A stretch of 7,253 bases of DNA from Flavobacteriales bacterium UBA1694 (GCA_002319955.1 DCJS01000017.1:90987-98239); one strand, 5' to 3'; counted from the first letter of the stretch, positions 1 through 6,137 are shown. The notes: a model not told the origin generated them from the sequence alone. A program made the numbers and translations.

Positions 1-144
1 GTAATTCCAGGAAGTTATACGAAACAGTTTGAAGCGGGAGATTACAACGTGCCTTGTGCCCTTATCATTGGGCAGCGAAAGGAATCAACCGATAAGAAAA
101 CGTCTTTAAACGACGCTCTTAGAGAAAATAACGTGTCTGTTTAA
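1..144 (+). CDS. dapD: 2,3,4,5-tetrahydropyridine-2,6-dicarboxylate N-succinyltransferase, C-terminal fragment
   Basis: Frame 1 is open from the left edge to a TAA at 142-144, giving the last 47 residues of a protein that starts outside the window. The segment VPCALIIGQRKESTDKKTSL followed by NDALREN is, from memory, the typical C-terminus of Bacteroidota DapD. Upstream, VIPGSYTKQFEAGDY matches the end of the left-handed beta-helix that carries the acyltransferase fold. DapD is a cytoplasmic trimer that transfers succinyl from succinyl-CoA to tetrahydrodipicolinate, a step in making meso-diaminopimelate (peptidoglycan) and lysine. A strong terminator starts 19 bases after the stop, so this is the end of its transcription unit. 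Identification rests on recalled family sequence from a short fragment; another hexapeptide-repeat transferase is possible but less likely. Confidence 0.85.
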   Translation, partial: VIPGSYTKQFEAGDYNVPCALIIGQRKESTDKKTSLNDALRENNVSV

Positions 145-162
145 TTTAACGGACTAAAAGCT

Positions 163-199
163 AAAAGTGGATCCTTTTTTAAAGCATCCACTTTTTTTT
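163..199 (+). terminator. Intrinsic terminator of dapD
   Basis: AAAAGTGGAT (163-172) pairs perfectly with ATCCACTTTT (186-195), giving a 10-bp stem. The loop contains a small further CTTT/AAAG pairing. The stem runs into a T-tract at 192-199. It lies just after the dapD stop and before the glycosyltransferase start, so it ends dapD transcription and separates the two genes. The A-run at the left foot also gives it some terminator potential on the other strand, but no - strand gene reads into it. Confidence 0.9.
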
Positions 200-241
200 A
201 CGTTATTTGTGAACTCAATCTCTTTTTTTTCGCTGTAAAAA

Positions 242-1354
242 ATGAAACTAGCCTACGACGCCAAACGATTTTTTCATAACACCTCGGGTCTTGGAAACTA
301 CTCAAGAGATCTCATTCGTATTCTTGCTAAATCGAAAGAACCAAATACCTATCTGCTTTTGAGTAAATCAAGCTCCCCACGGGGCGAAGCTATTTTACAA
401 AATTCAAAAGTTGAGTATAAATCCATTGGCAGCTCGAAGCTTGCTAGACTTCTAACGATGGGTAAACTGGCTCAAAGGCAGCACGCGCAGCTCTTTCATG
501 GACTCTCAGGAGAACTGCCTTTAAAATGGGACCATGCGCCTATTAAGAAAGTGGTGACGATACACGATCTGATCTTTATGCGGTTTCCAAAATACTATTC
601 CCTAGTTGACCGAAAGCTTCACCAGTGGAAATTTCAAAAAGCGGCGAAGCAGGCGGATTTAATCATTGCCATTTCAGAACAAACCAGGCGCGATGTCATT
701 CAGTACCTTCAGGTGGAGCCTCAGAAAGTGAGGGTGGTCTACCAAGGCTGCCACCAAGCCTTTAAATCGGAGATCAGCCAAGAGCACTTGCAGAGTGTCA
801 AACAAAAATACAAACTTCCGCAGGAGTTCCTGCTTAGCGTGGGGACTATTGAGGAGCGCAAAAATATTCTAAGTGTGATACTGGCTCTAAAACAGCTTGA
901 CGATTTAGAAATTCCTTTAGTTCTTGTGGGAAGACCCACCTCGTATTATAAGAAAGTACTAAAAGCCGCAAGGCGCTTTGGTCTTGAGCACCGCGTGGTC
1001 TTACTCTCTGGCGTGAGTATGGAGGAGCTGGCCTCAATTTACCGCCTGGCCAAGGTGTTTATTTATCCAAGTTTCTTTGAAGGCTTTGGAATTCCCGTAA
1101 TCGAAGCGCTCTATAGTGAAACGCCTGTCATTACAAGCAACAACAGTTGTCTTCAAGAGGCTGGGGGAGACTATTCACTCTATATTGATCCTTACAATTC
1201 AAAAGATATCGCCTCGAAACTCCGCTTTTTATGGACCAAAGAATCCGAAAGGGTTTTAAGGGCCGAAAAGGGAAAAGAGTTTGTACAAAAATTTAATGAC
1301 GAGCGTATCGCCAAGCAGATGTTAGCGCTCTACCACGAGGTGCTAGAGTCTTAG
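242..1354 (+). CDS. GT-B fold glycosyltransferase, family 4 (glycosyltransferase group 1)
   Basis: A 370-residue protein, normal length for a GT4 enzyme, with no signal peptide or membrane segment, so cytoplasmic and at most peripheral to the membrane. The N-terminal acceptor domain has the glycine-rich loop SGLGNYSRDL (residues 15-24) and VTIHDLIFMRFP (105-116). ADLIIAISEQTRRDVI (138-153) leads toward the interdomain region. The C-terminal donor domain begins near LLSVGTIEERKN (197-208) and continues through LVLVGRP (226-232). It holds the EX7E signature FEGFGIPVIE, with E280 and E288 contacting the sugar-nucleotide donor. Such enzymes are retaining transferases, often mannosyl- or glucosyl-transferases for O-antigen, capsule or exopolysaccharide; donor and acceptor cannot be told here. 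ATG at 242 is the first start and places the Rossmann strand at the N-terminus; there is no Shine-Dalgarno sequence, only an A-rich leader. It stands alone between a terminator and a convergent gene, with no polysaccharide genes beside it. Confidence 0.9.
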   Translation: MKLAYDAKRFFHNTSGLGNYSRDLIRILAKSKEPNTYLLLSKSSSPRGEAILQNSKVEYKSIGSSKLARLLTMGKLAQRQHAQLFHGLSGELPLKWDHAPIKKVVTIHDLIFMRFPKYYSLVDRKLHQWKFQKAAKQADLIIAISEQTRRDVIQYLQVEPQKVRVVYQGCHQAFKSEISQEHLQSVKQKYKLPQEFLLSVGTIEERKNILSVILALKQLDDLEIPLVLVGRPTSYYKKVLKAARRFGLEHRVVLLSGVSMEELASIYRLAKVFIYPSFFEGFGIPVIEALYSETPVITSNNSCLQEAGGDYSLYIDPYNSKDIASKLRFLWTKESERVLRAEKGKEFVQKFNDERIAKQMLALYHEVLES

Positions 1355-1438
1355 GAACTAATTCAAAAACAAGAGTCTCAAGTTTTTCAGCCATTTAAGT
1401 CCAAGTCTTTTGGTTAGAAACTCTCTAGGAAGCGTTAA

Positions 1439-2605
1439 TTAGGACTCTAAAATCGCCTGGGCGACGCGGTACCCCGTGCTGAAACAGCCCTGTAGCAGGT
1501 AGCCTCCAGTCGGGGCTTCCCAATCAACCATTTCTCCGGCGCAGTAGACATTGGCAAAACCTTTTAATTCAAGATTATCGCTAAGCGCCTGAAATGCCAC
1601 ACCGCCTGAAGTGGAAATCACTTCGTCTATGGGCCTTAAGCTTAAGACTTCGATTGTAAAGCGCTTAATGGATTTTGAAAGCGTGTCAATGTCCAGATAA
1701 CTTTCCTTATCGAGTGTCTTCAAAAGATTGATTGCCGTGGTGGAAAGTTTTAAACCTCGTTTTAAAACAGGACTTATTTTGGTAGCACCTTTTAACTGCT
1801 CTAAAATTTCTTCTTGAGAGAGACTAGGTTTAAGGTCAATTTCGAGCACTAAAGGAAAGGGCTGTTTTCTAGTAAAGCGATTCATCGCGTAAACGGGGCT
1901 TCCCTCAATGCCATACTTTGTGAAAACGAGTTCGCCCACTTTAGAATGCGACTCAAAACTTAGTTTGATGTTTTTTAAATATTGGCCCTGTAAGTGGTGG
2001 TAAGTACTTAAGGTCGTATAGCCAGAGTTCGCAGACTCTAAAGGCGTAATCGCAATGTGTTTTGCCTTTAAGGTTTCAACCCATTTTGAATCGGAACCCG
2101 TCTTTTTCCACGACCCGCCCCCTAGAGCTAAGACTAAGGTAGAATAGGGCACTGAAATCAAGTCTTCATTCTTTTTCAAATAGACCTTTGAGTCGTCAAA
2201 ATCGGTGAAAACAGAATCGTAATGAATTTCAACCCCAAGGCGCTTTAGCGCCTCTAACCAAGCGTTTAAAACGTGGATGGGCTTAAAGTTTTTGGTTGGA
2301 AAGATTTTTCCAGAGCTTCCCACGTAAGTGGACACTCCAAGATCGCACAGCCACGCGACCACCTTTTGGTTATCAAACTCTTGGACGGCCTCTTTGACAA
2401 GATCCGCGTCGTAGTTTTGATTAAAGGAGCTTAGCTCCTGATTATGAGTCAAATTGAACCCGCCTTTGCCAGCGACAAGGAATTTTCTCGCAGCCGCCTT
2501 ATTTTGTTCGTAAACGTGCACTTTAGCGCCTTTTAAAGCTAACTGATGGGCGGCCATTAGACCTGCAGGCCCCGCGCCAATAATGACAATTTGTTTCTCA
2601 ATCAT
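1439..2605 (-). CDS. FAD-dependent flavoprotein, HI0933/BaiN-like, PP_4765 (TIGR03862) type
   Basis: A 388-residue probable NAD(P)/FAD-dependent oxidoreductase. The N-terminus has the dinucleotide-binding fold: IVIIGAGPAGLMAA (residues 6-19, GxGxxG at 10-15), with E33 at the end of the second strand expected to bind the ADP ribose. RKFLVAGKGGFNLTH (40-54) is the family's second FAD motif. LGGGSWKKTGS (161-171) matches its LATGG-type motif, and GELVFTKYGIEGSPVY (224-239) marks the inserted domain. STSGGV (331-336) and CAGEMVDWEAPTGGYLLQG (355-373) form the C-terminal FAD site. The tryptophan-containing VDWEAPTGGY form, rather than VDGxTGGYN, suggests the PP_4765 subgroup. The substrate is unknown; a general annotation as aminoacetone oxidase or bile-acid reductase would be over-reading. 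The ATG at 2605 sits just before the Rossmann strand and is preceded at 7 bases by a -7 promoter element. The gene is monocistronic and convergent with the glycosyltransferase, 84 bases away. Confidence 0.9.
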   Translation of the reverse strand: MIEKQIVIIGAGPAGLMAAHQLALKGAKVHVYEQNKAAARKFLVAGKGGFNLTHNQELSSFNQNYDADLVKEAVQEFDNQKVVAWLCDLGVSTYVGSSGKIFPTKNFKPIHVLNAWLEALKRLGVEIHYDSVFTDFDDSKVYLKKNEDLISVPYSTLVLALGGGSWKKTGSDSKWVETLKAKHIAITPLESANSGYTTLSTYHHLQGQYLKNIKLSFESHSKVGELVFTKYGIEGSPVYAMNRFTRKQPFPLVLEIDLKPSLSQEEILEQLKGATKISPVLKRGLKLSTTAINLLKTLDKESYLDIDTLSKSIKRFTIEVLSLRPIDEVISTSGGVAFQALSDNLELKGFANVYCAGEMVDWEAPTGGYLLQGCFSTGYRVAQAILES

Positions 2606-2612
2606 TGTGCTG

Positions 2613-2620
2613 CAAAAGTA
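2613..2620 (-). promoter_or_regulatory. Bacteroidota -7 promoter element for the flavoprotein gene
   Basis: The - strand reads TACTTTTG followed by CA, a perfect match to the Bacteroidota consensus TAnnTTTG. It ends only 7 bases before the ATG at 2605, so the transcript would have almost no leader. A weak -33 candidate, TTTTC instead of TTTG, lies about 19 bases upstream (2640-2644). The element is placed correctly downstream of the rplT terminator, so the flavoprotein gene is likely transcribed on its own. Confidence 0.65.
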
Positions 2621-2726
2621 AGCATTTTGTTTTTCGATTGAAAAGAAACTGGATTAGGGAAATGCAGTGGCTAAAGAGGCTATGTCCTTGGTTAATCCCG
2701 CGGCTGAATCTAAAAAAGAACAAGAC

Positions 2727-2759
2727 AAAAAAAAATCCTGAGCCGTAAGGCTCAGGATT
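2727..2759 (-). terminator. Strong intrinsic terminator after rplT
   Basis: On the - strand a perfect 11-bp stem, AATCCTGAGCC (2759-2749) with GGCTCAGGATT (2744-2734), encloses a TTAC loop and is followed by a run of nine T residues (2735-2727). The hairpin begins 25 bases after the rplT stop. It ends the thrS-infC-rpmI-rplT cluster. On the + strand the same hairpin is not followed by a T-tract, so it works in one direction only. Confidence 0.96.
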
Positions 2760-2784
2760 CTCTATTGATAACAAAAGTTTACAT

Positions 2785-3129
2785 TTATTTTACTTGATCG
2801 ACAACAGCTTTGAACGCCTCAGGGTGGTTCATTGCTAAGTCAGCAAGAACTTTTCTGTTTAATTCAATGTTGTTCTTTTTAAGAGCTCCCATAAATTGAG
2901 AGTAAGACATTCCGTGCTCTCTGGCACCAGCGTTAATTCTGGTAATCCATAGGGCTCTGAAATTTCTTTTCTTTTCTTTTCTACCACGGTAAGCGTATTG
3001 CATCGCTTTTTCCACGGCGTTTTTAGCGACTGTCCAAACGTTCTTTCTTCTTCCGAAAAAACCTTTAGCCAGTTTCATCACTTTTTTTCTGCGGGCTCTA
3101 GAAGCCACGGCGTTTACTGATCTTGGCAT
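2785..3129 (-). CDS. rplT: 50S ribosomal protein L20
   Basis: A 114-residue, strongly basic protein of exactly the usual L20 length. It begins MPRSVNAVASRARRKKVMKL and continues with KGFFGRRKNVW (22-32), the conserved arginine/lysine-rich N-terminal extension that threads into 23S rRNA. The globular C-terminal part includes RALWITRINAGAREHGMSYS (58-77) and LNRKVLADLA (94-103). L20 is an early assembly protein of the large subunit. In E. coli and Bacillus it also represses its own operon by binding a leader RNA that mimics its rRNA site. The ATG at 3129 is the canonical start. It is the last gene of the cluster, 121 bases after rpmI, and is followed by the strong terminator at 2727-2759. Confidence 0.98.
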   Translation of the reverse strand: MPRSVNAVASRARRKKVMKLAKGFFGRRKNVWTVAKNAVEKAMQYAYRGRKEKKRNFRALWITRINAGAREHGMSYSQFMGALKKNNIELNRKVLADLAMNHPEAFKAVVDQVK

Positions 3130-3250
3130 AATTAAATTAGTGTTTTTTTGAAAAGGGCGGCAAACTGTTGCATTGCGCTTAGGGGCTCCGTCTCAGGGTT
3201 AATTTTTGAATTTTATAATTCTTATAAACCTAAATAGGGTTATATAAAAA
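3130..3250 (-). other. Long rpmI-rplT spacer, candidate regulatory RNA region
   Basis: These 121 bases between rpmI and rplT contain no gene. Read on the - strand, the first half is very A/T-rich and holds a perfect 7-bp A/T stem, TTTATAA-GAA-TTATAAA (3228-3212), flanked by GGTT and AACC that can pair outside it. The second half, about 3155-3198, is markedly GC-richer and contains GCAA-CAGT-TTGC flanked by GCG and CGC, a further small possible stem. A TAATTTAA close to the rplT ATG, with TTTG 21 bases before it, is a poor match to a promoter. The spacer could be an L20-binding leader, an internal promoter region, or plain spacer; the sequence alone does not decide. Confidence 0.35.
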
Positions 3251-3448
3251 CTACTTAATGGCTAATTGACGTCTAACGCTTTTCTCATCCACAGACGCAA
3301 CATAAGACGTTTGCGTAAGATTTCTCTTCTGCTTCGTTTCTTTTTTAGTTAAGATGTGGCTTTTGTAAGCATTTTTTCTTTTGATCTTTCCGGTTCCGGT
3401 AAGAGCAAAACGCTTCTTAGCACCTGATTTCGTTTTTAATTTTGGCAT
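3251..3448 (-). CDS. rpmI: 50S ribosomal protein L35
   Basis: A 65-residue, very basic protein of normal L35 length, starting MPKLKTKSGAKKRFALTGTG. That is the invariant L35 N-terminus (MPKxKTxxxAxKRFxxTGxGKxKRxxA). The middle HILTKKETKQKRNL (31-44) matches the family's H-x-L-x-K-K-x-x-x-K-R-x-L pattern. L35 belongs to the large ribosomal subunit. I chose the ATG at 3448. An in-frame TTG at 3472 would add eight residues (ITTKNKE plus initiator) that have no place in the family. The bases AAGGA lie very close to the ATG, probably too near for a normal Shine-Dalgarno contact. A -7 promoter element ends 35 bases upstream of the start, and a hairpin terminator lies between it and infC. Confidence 0.97.
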   Translation of the reverse strand: MPKLKTKSGAKKRFALTGTGKIKRKNAYKSHILTKKETKQKRNLTQTSYVASVDEKSVRRQLAIK

Positions 3449-3483
3449 TTCCTTGTTTTTTGTTGTTATCAATATTGAGTGTG

Positions 3484-3491
3484 CAAAATTA
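3484..3491 (-). promoter_or_regulatory. Bacteroidota -7 promoter element upstream of rpmI
   Basis: The - strand reads TAATTTTG followed by CA, a perfect TAnnTTTG. It lies 35 bases before the rpmI ATG and downstream of the hairpin that follows infC, giving a predicted leader of about 30 bases. No good -33 TTG is seen at the usual distance. Palindromes GATATC (3503-3508) and GGCATGCC (3513-3520) lie in the region where -33 should be and could be chance or an operator. Confidence 0.55.
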
Positions 3492-3525
3492 CGAAATAAT
3501 TTGATATCTCAGGGCATGCCATGAG

Positions 3526-3551
3526 AAAAAGAGATTTCTTATAGAAACCTC
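3526..3551 (-). terminator. Probable intrinsic terminator or attenuator between infC and rpmI
   Basis: On the - strand GAGGTTTC (3551-3544) pairs with GAAATCTC (3538-3531), 8 bp with one G-T wobble and a 5-base loop, followed by TTTTT (3530-3526). AAA upstream can pair with part of the T-run, as in many terminators. The stem is only moderately GC-rich, so termination may be partial. It starts 29 bases after the infC stop and precedes the rpmI -7 element, so it would lower readthrough from thrS-infC into rpmI-rplT. Confidence 0.6.
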
Positions 3552-3580
3552 ACTTTCAACTTGTTCGTAATTGGCTAATC

Positions 3581-4144
3581 TTATTTGGCCGCTTTCTTAG
3601 GACTCATCATCATAATCATGCGTTTTCCTTCAAGCTTTGGCATCTGGTCTACTTTACCAACATGCTCTAAATCTTGGGCTAAACGCAGAAGAAGAATCTC
3701 TCCTTGGTCTTTGTGAATGATGGAGCGTCCTTTGAAAAAGACGTAGGTCTTAAGTTTAGACCCTTCTTCTAAGAATTTTTCAGCATGCTTCTTTTTGAAG
3801 TCGTAATCGTGCTCGTCGGTTTGTGGTCCAAAACGAACTTCTTTTACAGTCACTTTAACCTGCTTGGATTTAAGTTCCTTCTGCTTCTTCTTTTGTTCGT
3901 AGAGGAATTTTTTATATTCTAGAATCCGGGCAATAAAAGGTTCTTGTTTATCGGAAATGACAACCAAATCCAATTCGAGTTCCTTCGCTAAGGCCTGAGC
4001 CTTGCCTAAAGGATACACTCCCGGTTCTACGTTTTCGCCCACTAAACGAACTTCCCTTGCGCGGATCTTTTCGTTAATTTGGTGAGCGTCCTCTTGGGGA
4101 CGTCTCTGTGGGCCTCTACCTCTGTAGTGAAATTTCTGTGCTAT
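3581..4144 (-). CDS. infC: Translation initiation factor IF-3, probable ATA start codon
   Basis: IF-3 binds the 30S subunit, keeps it from joining 50S early, and checks the start codon-initiator tRNA pairing. The frame encodes INEKIRAREVRLVGENVEPG, the hallmark of the IF-3 N-domain, then the linker helix YKKFLYEQKKKQKELKSKQ. The C-domain follows with VKEVRFGPQTDEHDY, FKKKHAEKFLEEG, FFKGRSIIHKDQG and a GKRMIMMMSPKK end. The first GTG (4042) would cut off INEKIRAREVRL, so it is not the start. Upstream the frame stays open and reads AQKFHYRGRGPQRRPQEDAHQ, the basic Arg/Gly/Pro-rich extension typical of Bacteroidota IF-3, but contains no ATG, GTG or TTG before an in-frame TAA. ATA at 4144 gives 187 residues, a normal length. 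ATT at the I of INEK (4078-4080) is the alternative start. The N-domain segment DKQEPFIARILEY replaces the usual xPPVCKIMDY. The gene begins 49 bases after thrS. Confidence 0.93.
   Translation of the reverse strand: MAQKFHYRGRGPQRRPQEDAHQINEKIRAREVRLVGENVEPGVYPLGKAQALAKELELDLVVISDKQEPFIARILEYKKFLYEQKKKQKELKSKQVKVTVKEVRFGPQTDEHDYDFKKKHAEKFLEEGSKLKTYVFFKGRSIIHKDQGEILLLRLAQDLEHVGKVDQMPKLEGKRMIMMMSPKKAAK
4142..4144 (-). promoter_or_regulatory. infC: Proposed rare initiation codon ATA of infC
   Basis: The codon is ATA, followed by GCA CAG AAA TTT. It is the only codon of the rare-initiator class (ATT, ATC, ATA) directly before the Bacteroidota-type N-terminal extension. One more ATA lies closer to the upstream stop. 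Between that in-frame TAA (4174-4172) and the conserved INEKIR there is no ATG, GTG or TTG in frame. No ATG occurs in any frame in the thrS-infC spacer, so a simple frameshift error would not rescue a normal start. The leader is A/T-rich with no Shine-Dalgarno sequence. The exact codon is inference. Confidence 0.55.
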
Positions 4145-4193
4145 TGTAGTAAATTTTAAGTTATAATCTATTTATGGGTGGAAAAGAGTGCCA

Positions 4194-6137
4194 CTAGGCA
4201 TTCTGTCCAAATTCGGCATTCAATTCAGCCGCTTTTTTAAAATAATTGATGAAGTCTTCAACACTCATCGTTCCTAAATCGCCTTCACCGCGTCGTCTTA
4301 CAGAAACAGTGCCAGCCTCAGCTTCGCTTTCTCCAACGACAAGCATAAAGGGAAGTTTGGCGAGTTCGGCGTCGCGAATTTTCTTTCCAGTCTTTTCGTT
4401 ACGTTTGTCAATTAGGCCGCTAATATCGTGATTTTCTAGTAATTGTGAAACTTTTTCTGCATATTCCACGTATTTTTCTGAGATTGGAAGCAGAATAAAC
4501 TGCTCTGGAGAAAGCCAAAGAGGGAAGTCTCCCGCCGTGTTTTCAAGCAGAATGGCGATAAAACGCTCCATGGAACCGAAGGGCGCGCGGTGAATCATCA
4601 CCGGTCTGTGCTTTTCTCCGTCGTTTCCAATATACGTTAAATCAAAACGTTCCGGTAGATTGTAGTCCACTTGAATCGTTCCTAATTGCCAGCGTCTGCC
4701 CAGGGCATCCTTCACCATGAAGTCTAGCTTCGGTCCGTAGAATGCAGCCTCGCCGTATTCCACGATGGTGGTTAGGTTTTTATTTTTGGCGGCCGTCATA
4801 ATAGCGGCTTCTGCTTTTTCCCAGTTTTCATCCGATCCGATGTACTTGTCTTTATCCTCTGGATCTCTTAAAGAAACCTGAGTTACGAAATCTTCAAAAC
4901 CAAGGTTTTTGAAAACATACATCACTAAATCAATAACCCCTTCAAATTCTTTTAGAAGTTGGTCTGGCGTACAAAATAAGTGGGCATCGTCTTGGGTGAA
5001 CCCACGAACACGCGTTAGACCGTGGAGCTCGCCACTTTGTTCGTAACGGTAAACCGTTCCAAACTCAGCGAAACGCTTTGGTAAATCCCGGTAAGACCAT
5101 TGGCCTACTTTATAGATTTCACAGTGGTGCGGGCAGTTCATTGGTTTAAGCATGAACTCCTCGTTCTCGTGGGGTGTCTTAATGGTTTGAAAACTGTCTG
5201 CGCCGTATTTTTGGAAGTGTCCTGAGGTTTTATACAGTTCCACATTTCCAATGTGCGGGGTCATGACAAATTCGTATCCGGCTTTTTTCTGAGCCTTTGA
5301 GAGGAAGTCTTCTAATTTTTTTCTTAGAGCCGCGCCTTTTGGGAGCCATAGGGGTAGGCCTGCGCCCACTTTCTCAGAAAATGCAAAGATGCCGAGTTCT
5401 TTGCCGAGTTTTCTGTGGTCTCTTCTTTTGGCTTCTTCTAAGCGCTCAAGGTATTCGGTAAGTTCTTTTTGTTTTGGAAAGGAAATTCCGTAAACTCGAG
5501 TGAGCTGTGGGTTGTTTTCATTGCCTCTCCAGTACGCGCCTGCGGCGTTCAAAACTTTTACCGCCTTGACAATGCCGGTCGATGGAATATGGCCACCACG
5601 GCATAAATCGGTAAAATCCTCGTGCGTACAGAACGTGATTTCTCCGTCGTTTAAATTCGAGATTAACTCGGTTTTGTAAGGGTTGTCGGCGTAGGCTTTT
5701 AAAGCCTCCGCTTTCGAAACGCTGTATAGATTAAAGCTTGAGTTGTGTTTTGCATTCTCAAGCATTTTCTTTTCGATTTTTTCAAAATCTTTATCACTCA
5801 AGGCGTCTTCTCCAAAGTCAACATCATAGTAGAAGCCGTTTTCAATGGCTGGACCAATGGTAAGTTTGGCCTGTGGAAAATAGAAAAGAATCGCTTGCGC
5901 CAGTAAGTGGGCAGAAGAATGCCAAAAGGCTTTCTTTCCCATCGCATCATTCCATGTTAAAAGCTGCACCGTAGAATCCGTCGTGATTGGGGTAGAGACT
6001 TCCACCTGCTGGGCGTTAACCATCGCAGATATCGTGTTTCTAGCCAGTCCTTCGCTGATGGACTTTGCAATCTCCAGAGGTGTAACCCCTGATTCAAATT
6101 CTTTTAGGCTTCCGTCAGGAAGAGTGATTTTAACCAT
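4194..6137 (-). CDS. thrS: Threonyl-tRNA synthetase
   Basis: A 647-residue class II aminoacyl-tRNA synthetase charging tRNA-Thr, counted from the ATG at 6137. The N-terminal TGS domain begins MVKITLPDGSLKEFESG. The editing domain, which removes mischarged serine, has HSSAH (H73, H77) and CRGGH (C179, H183). The catalytic core contains motif 2, YRYEQSGELHGLTRVRGF, and motif 3, GSMERF, around residues 521-526. The active-site zinc ligands are C335 (MNCPHH), H386 (QDDAH) and H516 (MIHRAP), all present. A C-terminal anticodon-binding domain starts near 540. An in-frame ATG at 6179 would add 14 residues (RIFAAYNKILSSN plus initiator). I reject it because the family starts at MVKITLPDG and because a -7 promoter element lies at 6167-6174, which would place the transcript start after 6179. 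All catalytic and editing residues are intact. It is the first gene of the translation cluster. Confidence 0.97.
   Translation of the reverse strand: MVKITLPDGSLKEFESGVTPLEIAKSISEGLARNTISAMVNAQQVEVSTPITTDSTVQLLTWNDAMGKKAFWHSSAHLLAQAILFYFPQAKLTIGPAIENGFYYDVDFGEDALSDKDFEKIEKKMLENAKHNSSFNLYSVSKAEALKAYADNPYKTELISNLNDGEITFCTHEDFTDLCRGGHIPSTGIVKAVKVLNAAGAYWRGNENNPQLTRVYGISFPKQKELTEYLERLEEAKRRDHRKLGKELGIFAFSEKVGAGLPLWLPKGAALRKKLEDFLSKAQKKAGYEFVMTPHIGNVELYKTSGHFQKYGADSFQTIKTPHENEEFMLKPMNCPHHCEIYKVGQWSYRDLPKRFAEFGTVYRYEQSGELHGLTRVRGFTQDDAHLFCTPDQLLKEFEGVIDLVMYVFKNLGFEDFVTQVSLRDPEDKDKYIGSDENWEKAEAAIMTAAKNKNLTTIVEYGEAAFYGPKLDFMVKDALGRRWQLGTIQVDYNLPERFDLTYIGNDGEKHRPVMIHRAPFGSMERFIAILLENTAGDFPLWLSPEQFILLPISEKYVEYAEKVSQLLENHDISGLIDKRNEKTGKKIRDAELAKLPFMLVVGESEAEAGTVSVRRRGEGDLGTMSVEDFINYFKKAAELNAEFGQNA

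Noticed and set aside
200..241. A promoter for the glycosyltransferase at the TTATTTG near 203-209
   Set aside because: It matches only the TTTG half of TAnnTTTG, and the -33 position would fall inside the dapD terminator. A promoter must exist or readthrough must occur, but this match does not support a call.
739..1037. Two - strand open frames (739-939 and 846-1037) inside the glycosyltransferase gene
   Set aside because: They lie wholly opposite a gene with clear GT4 motifs, resemble no family I know, and have no start signals. They are shadows of the real frame.
1355..1438. A bidirectional terminator in the convergent spacer, from AAAAAC (1365-1370) and GTTTTT (1382-1387)
   Set aside because: The only stem is six A/T-rich pairs followed by mismatches, and the inner GAG/CTC pairing would leave a one-base loop. 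It is too weak to call.
3449..3472. An upstream TTG start for rpmI adding eight residues
   Set aside because: L35 almost invariably begins MPKxKT, which is encoded from the ATG at 3448. The extra residues have no counterpart in the family.
2763..3475. A 12-base sequence TATTGATAACAA present on + near 2763 and on - near 3474
   Set aside because: It is short, A/T-rich, has no further copies noticed in the window, and has no flanking similarity. It is most likely chance.
4246..4431. A + strand open frame of 61 codons inside thrS
   Set aside because: It is antisense to the conserved anticodon-binding domain, is serine-rich in a way that reflects the reverse complement, and has no family resemblance or promoter.
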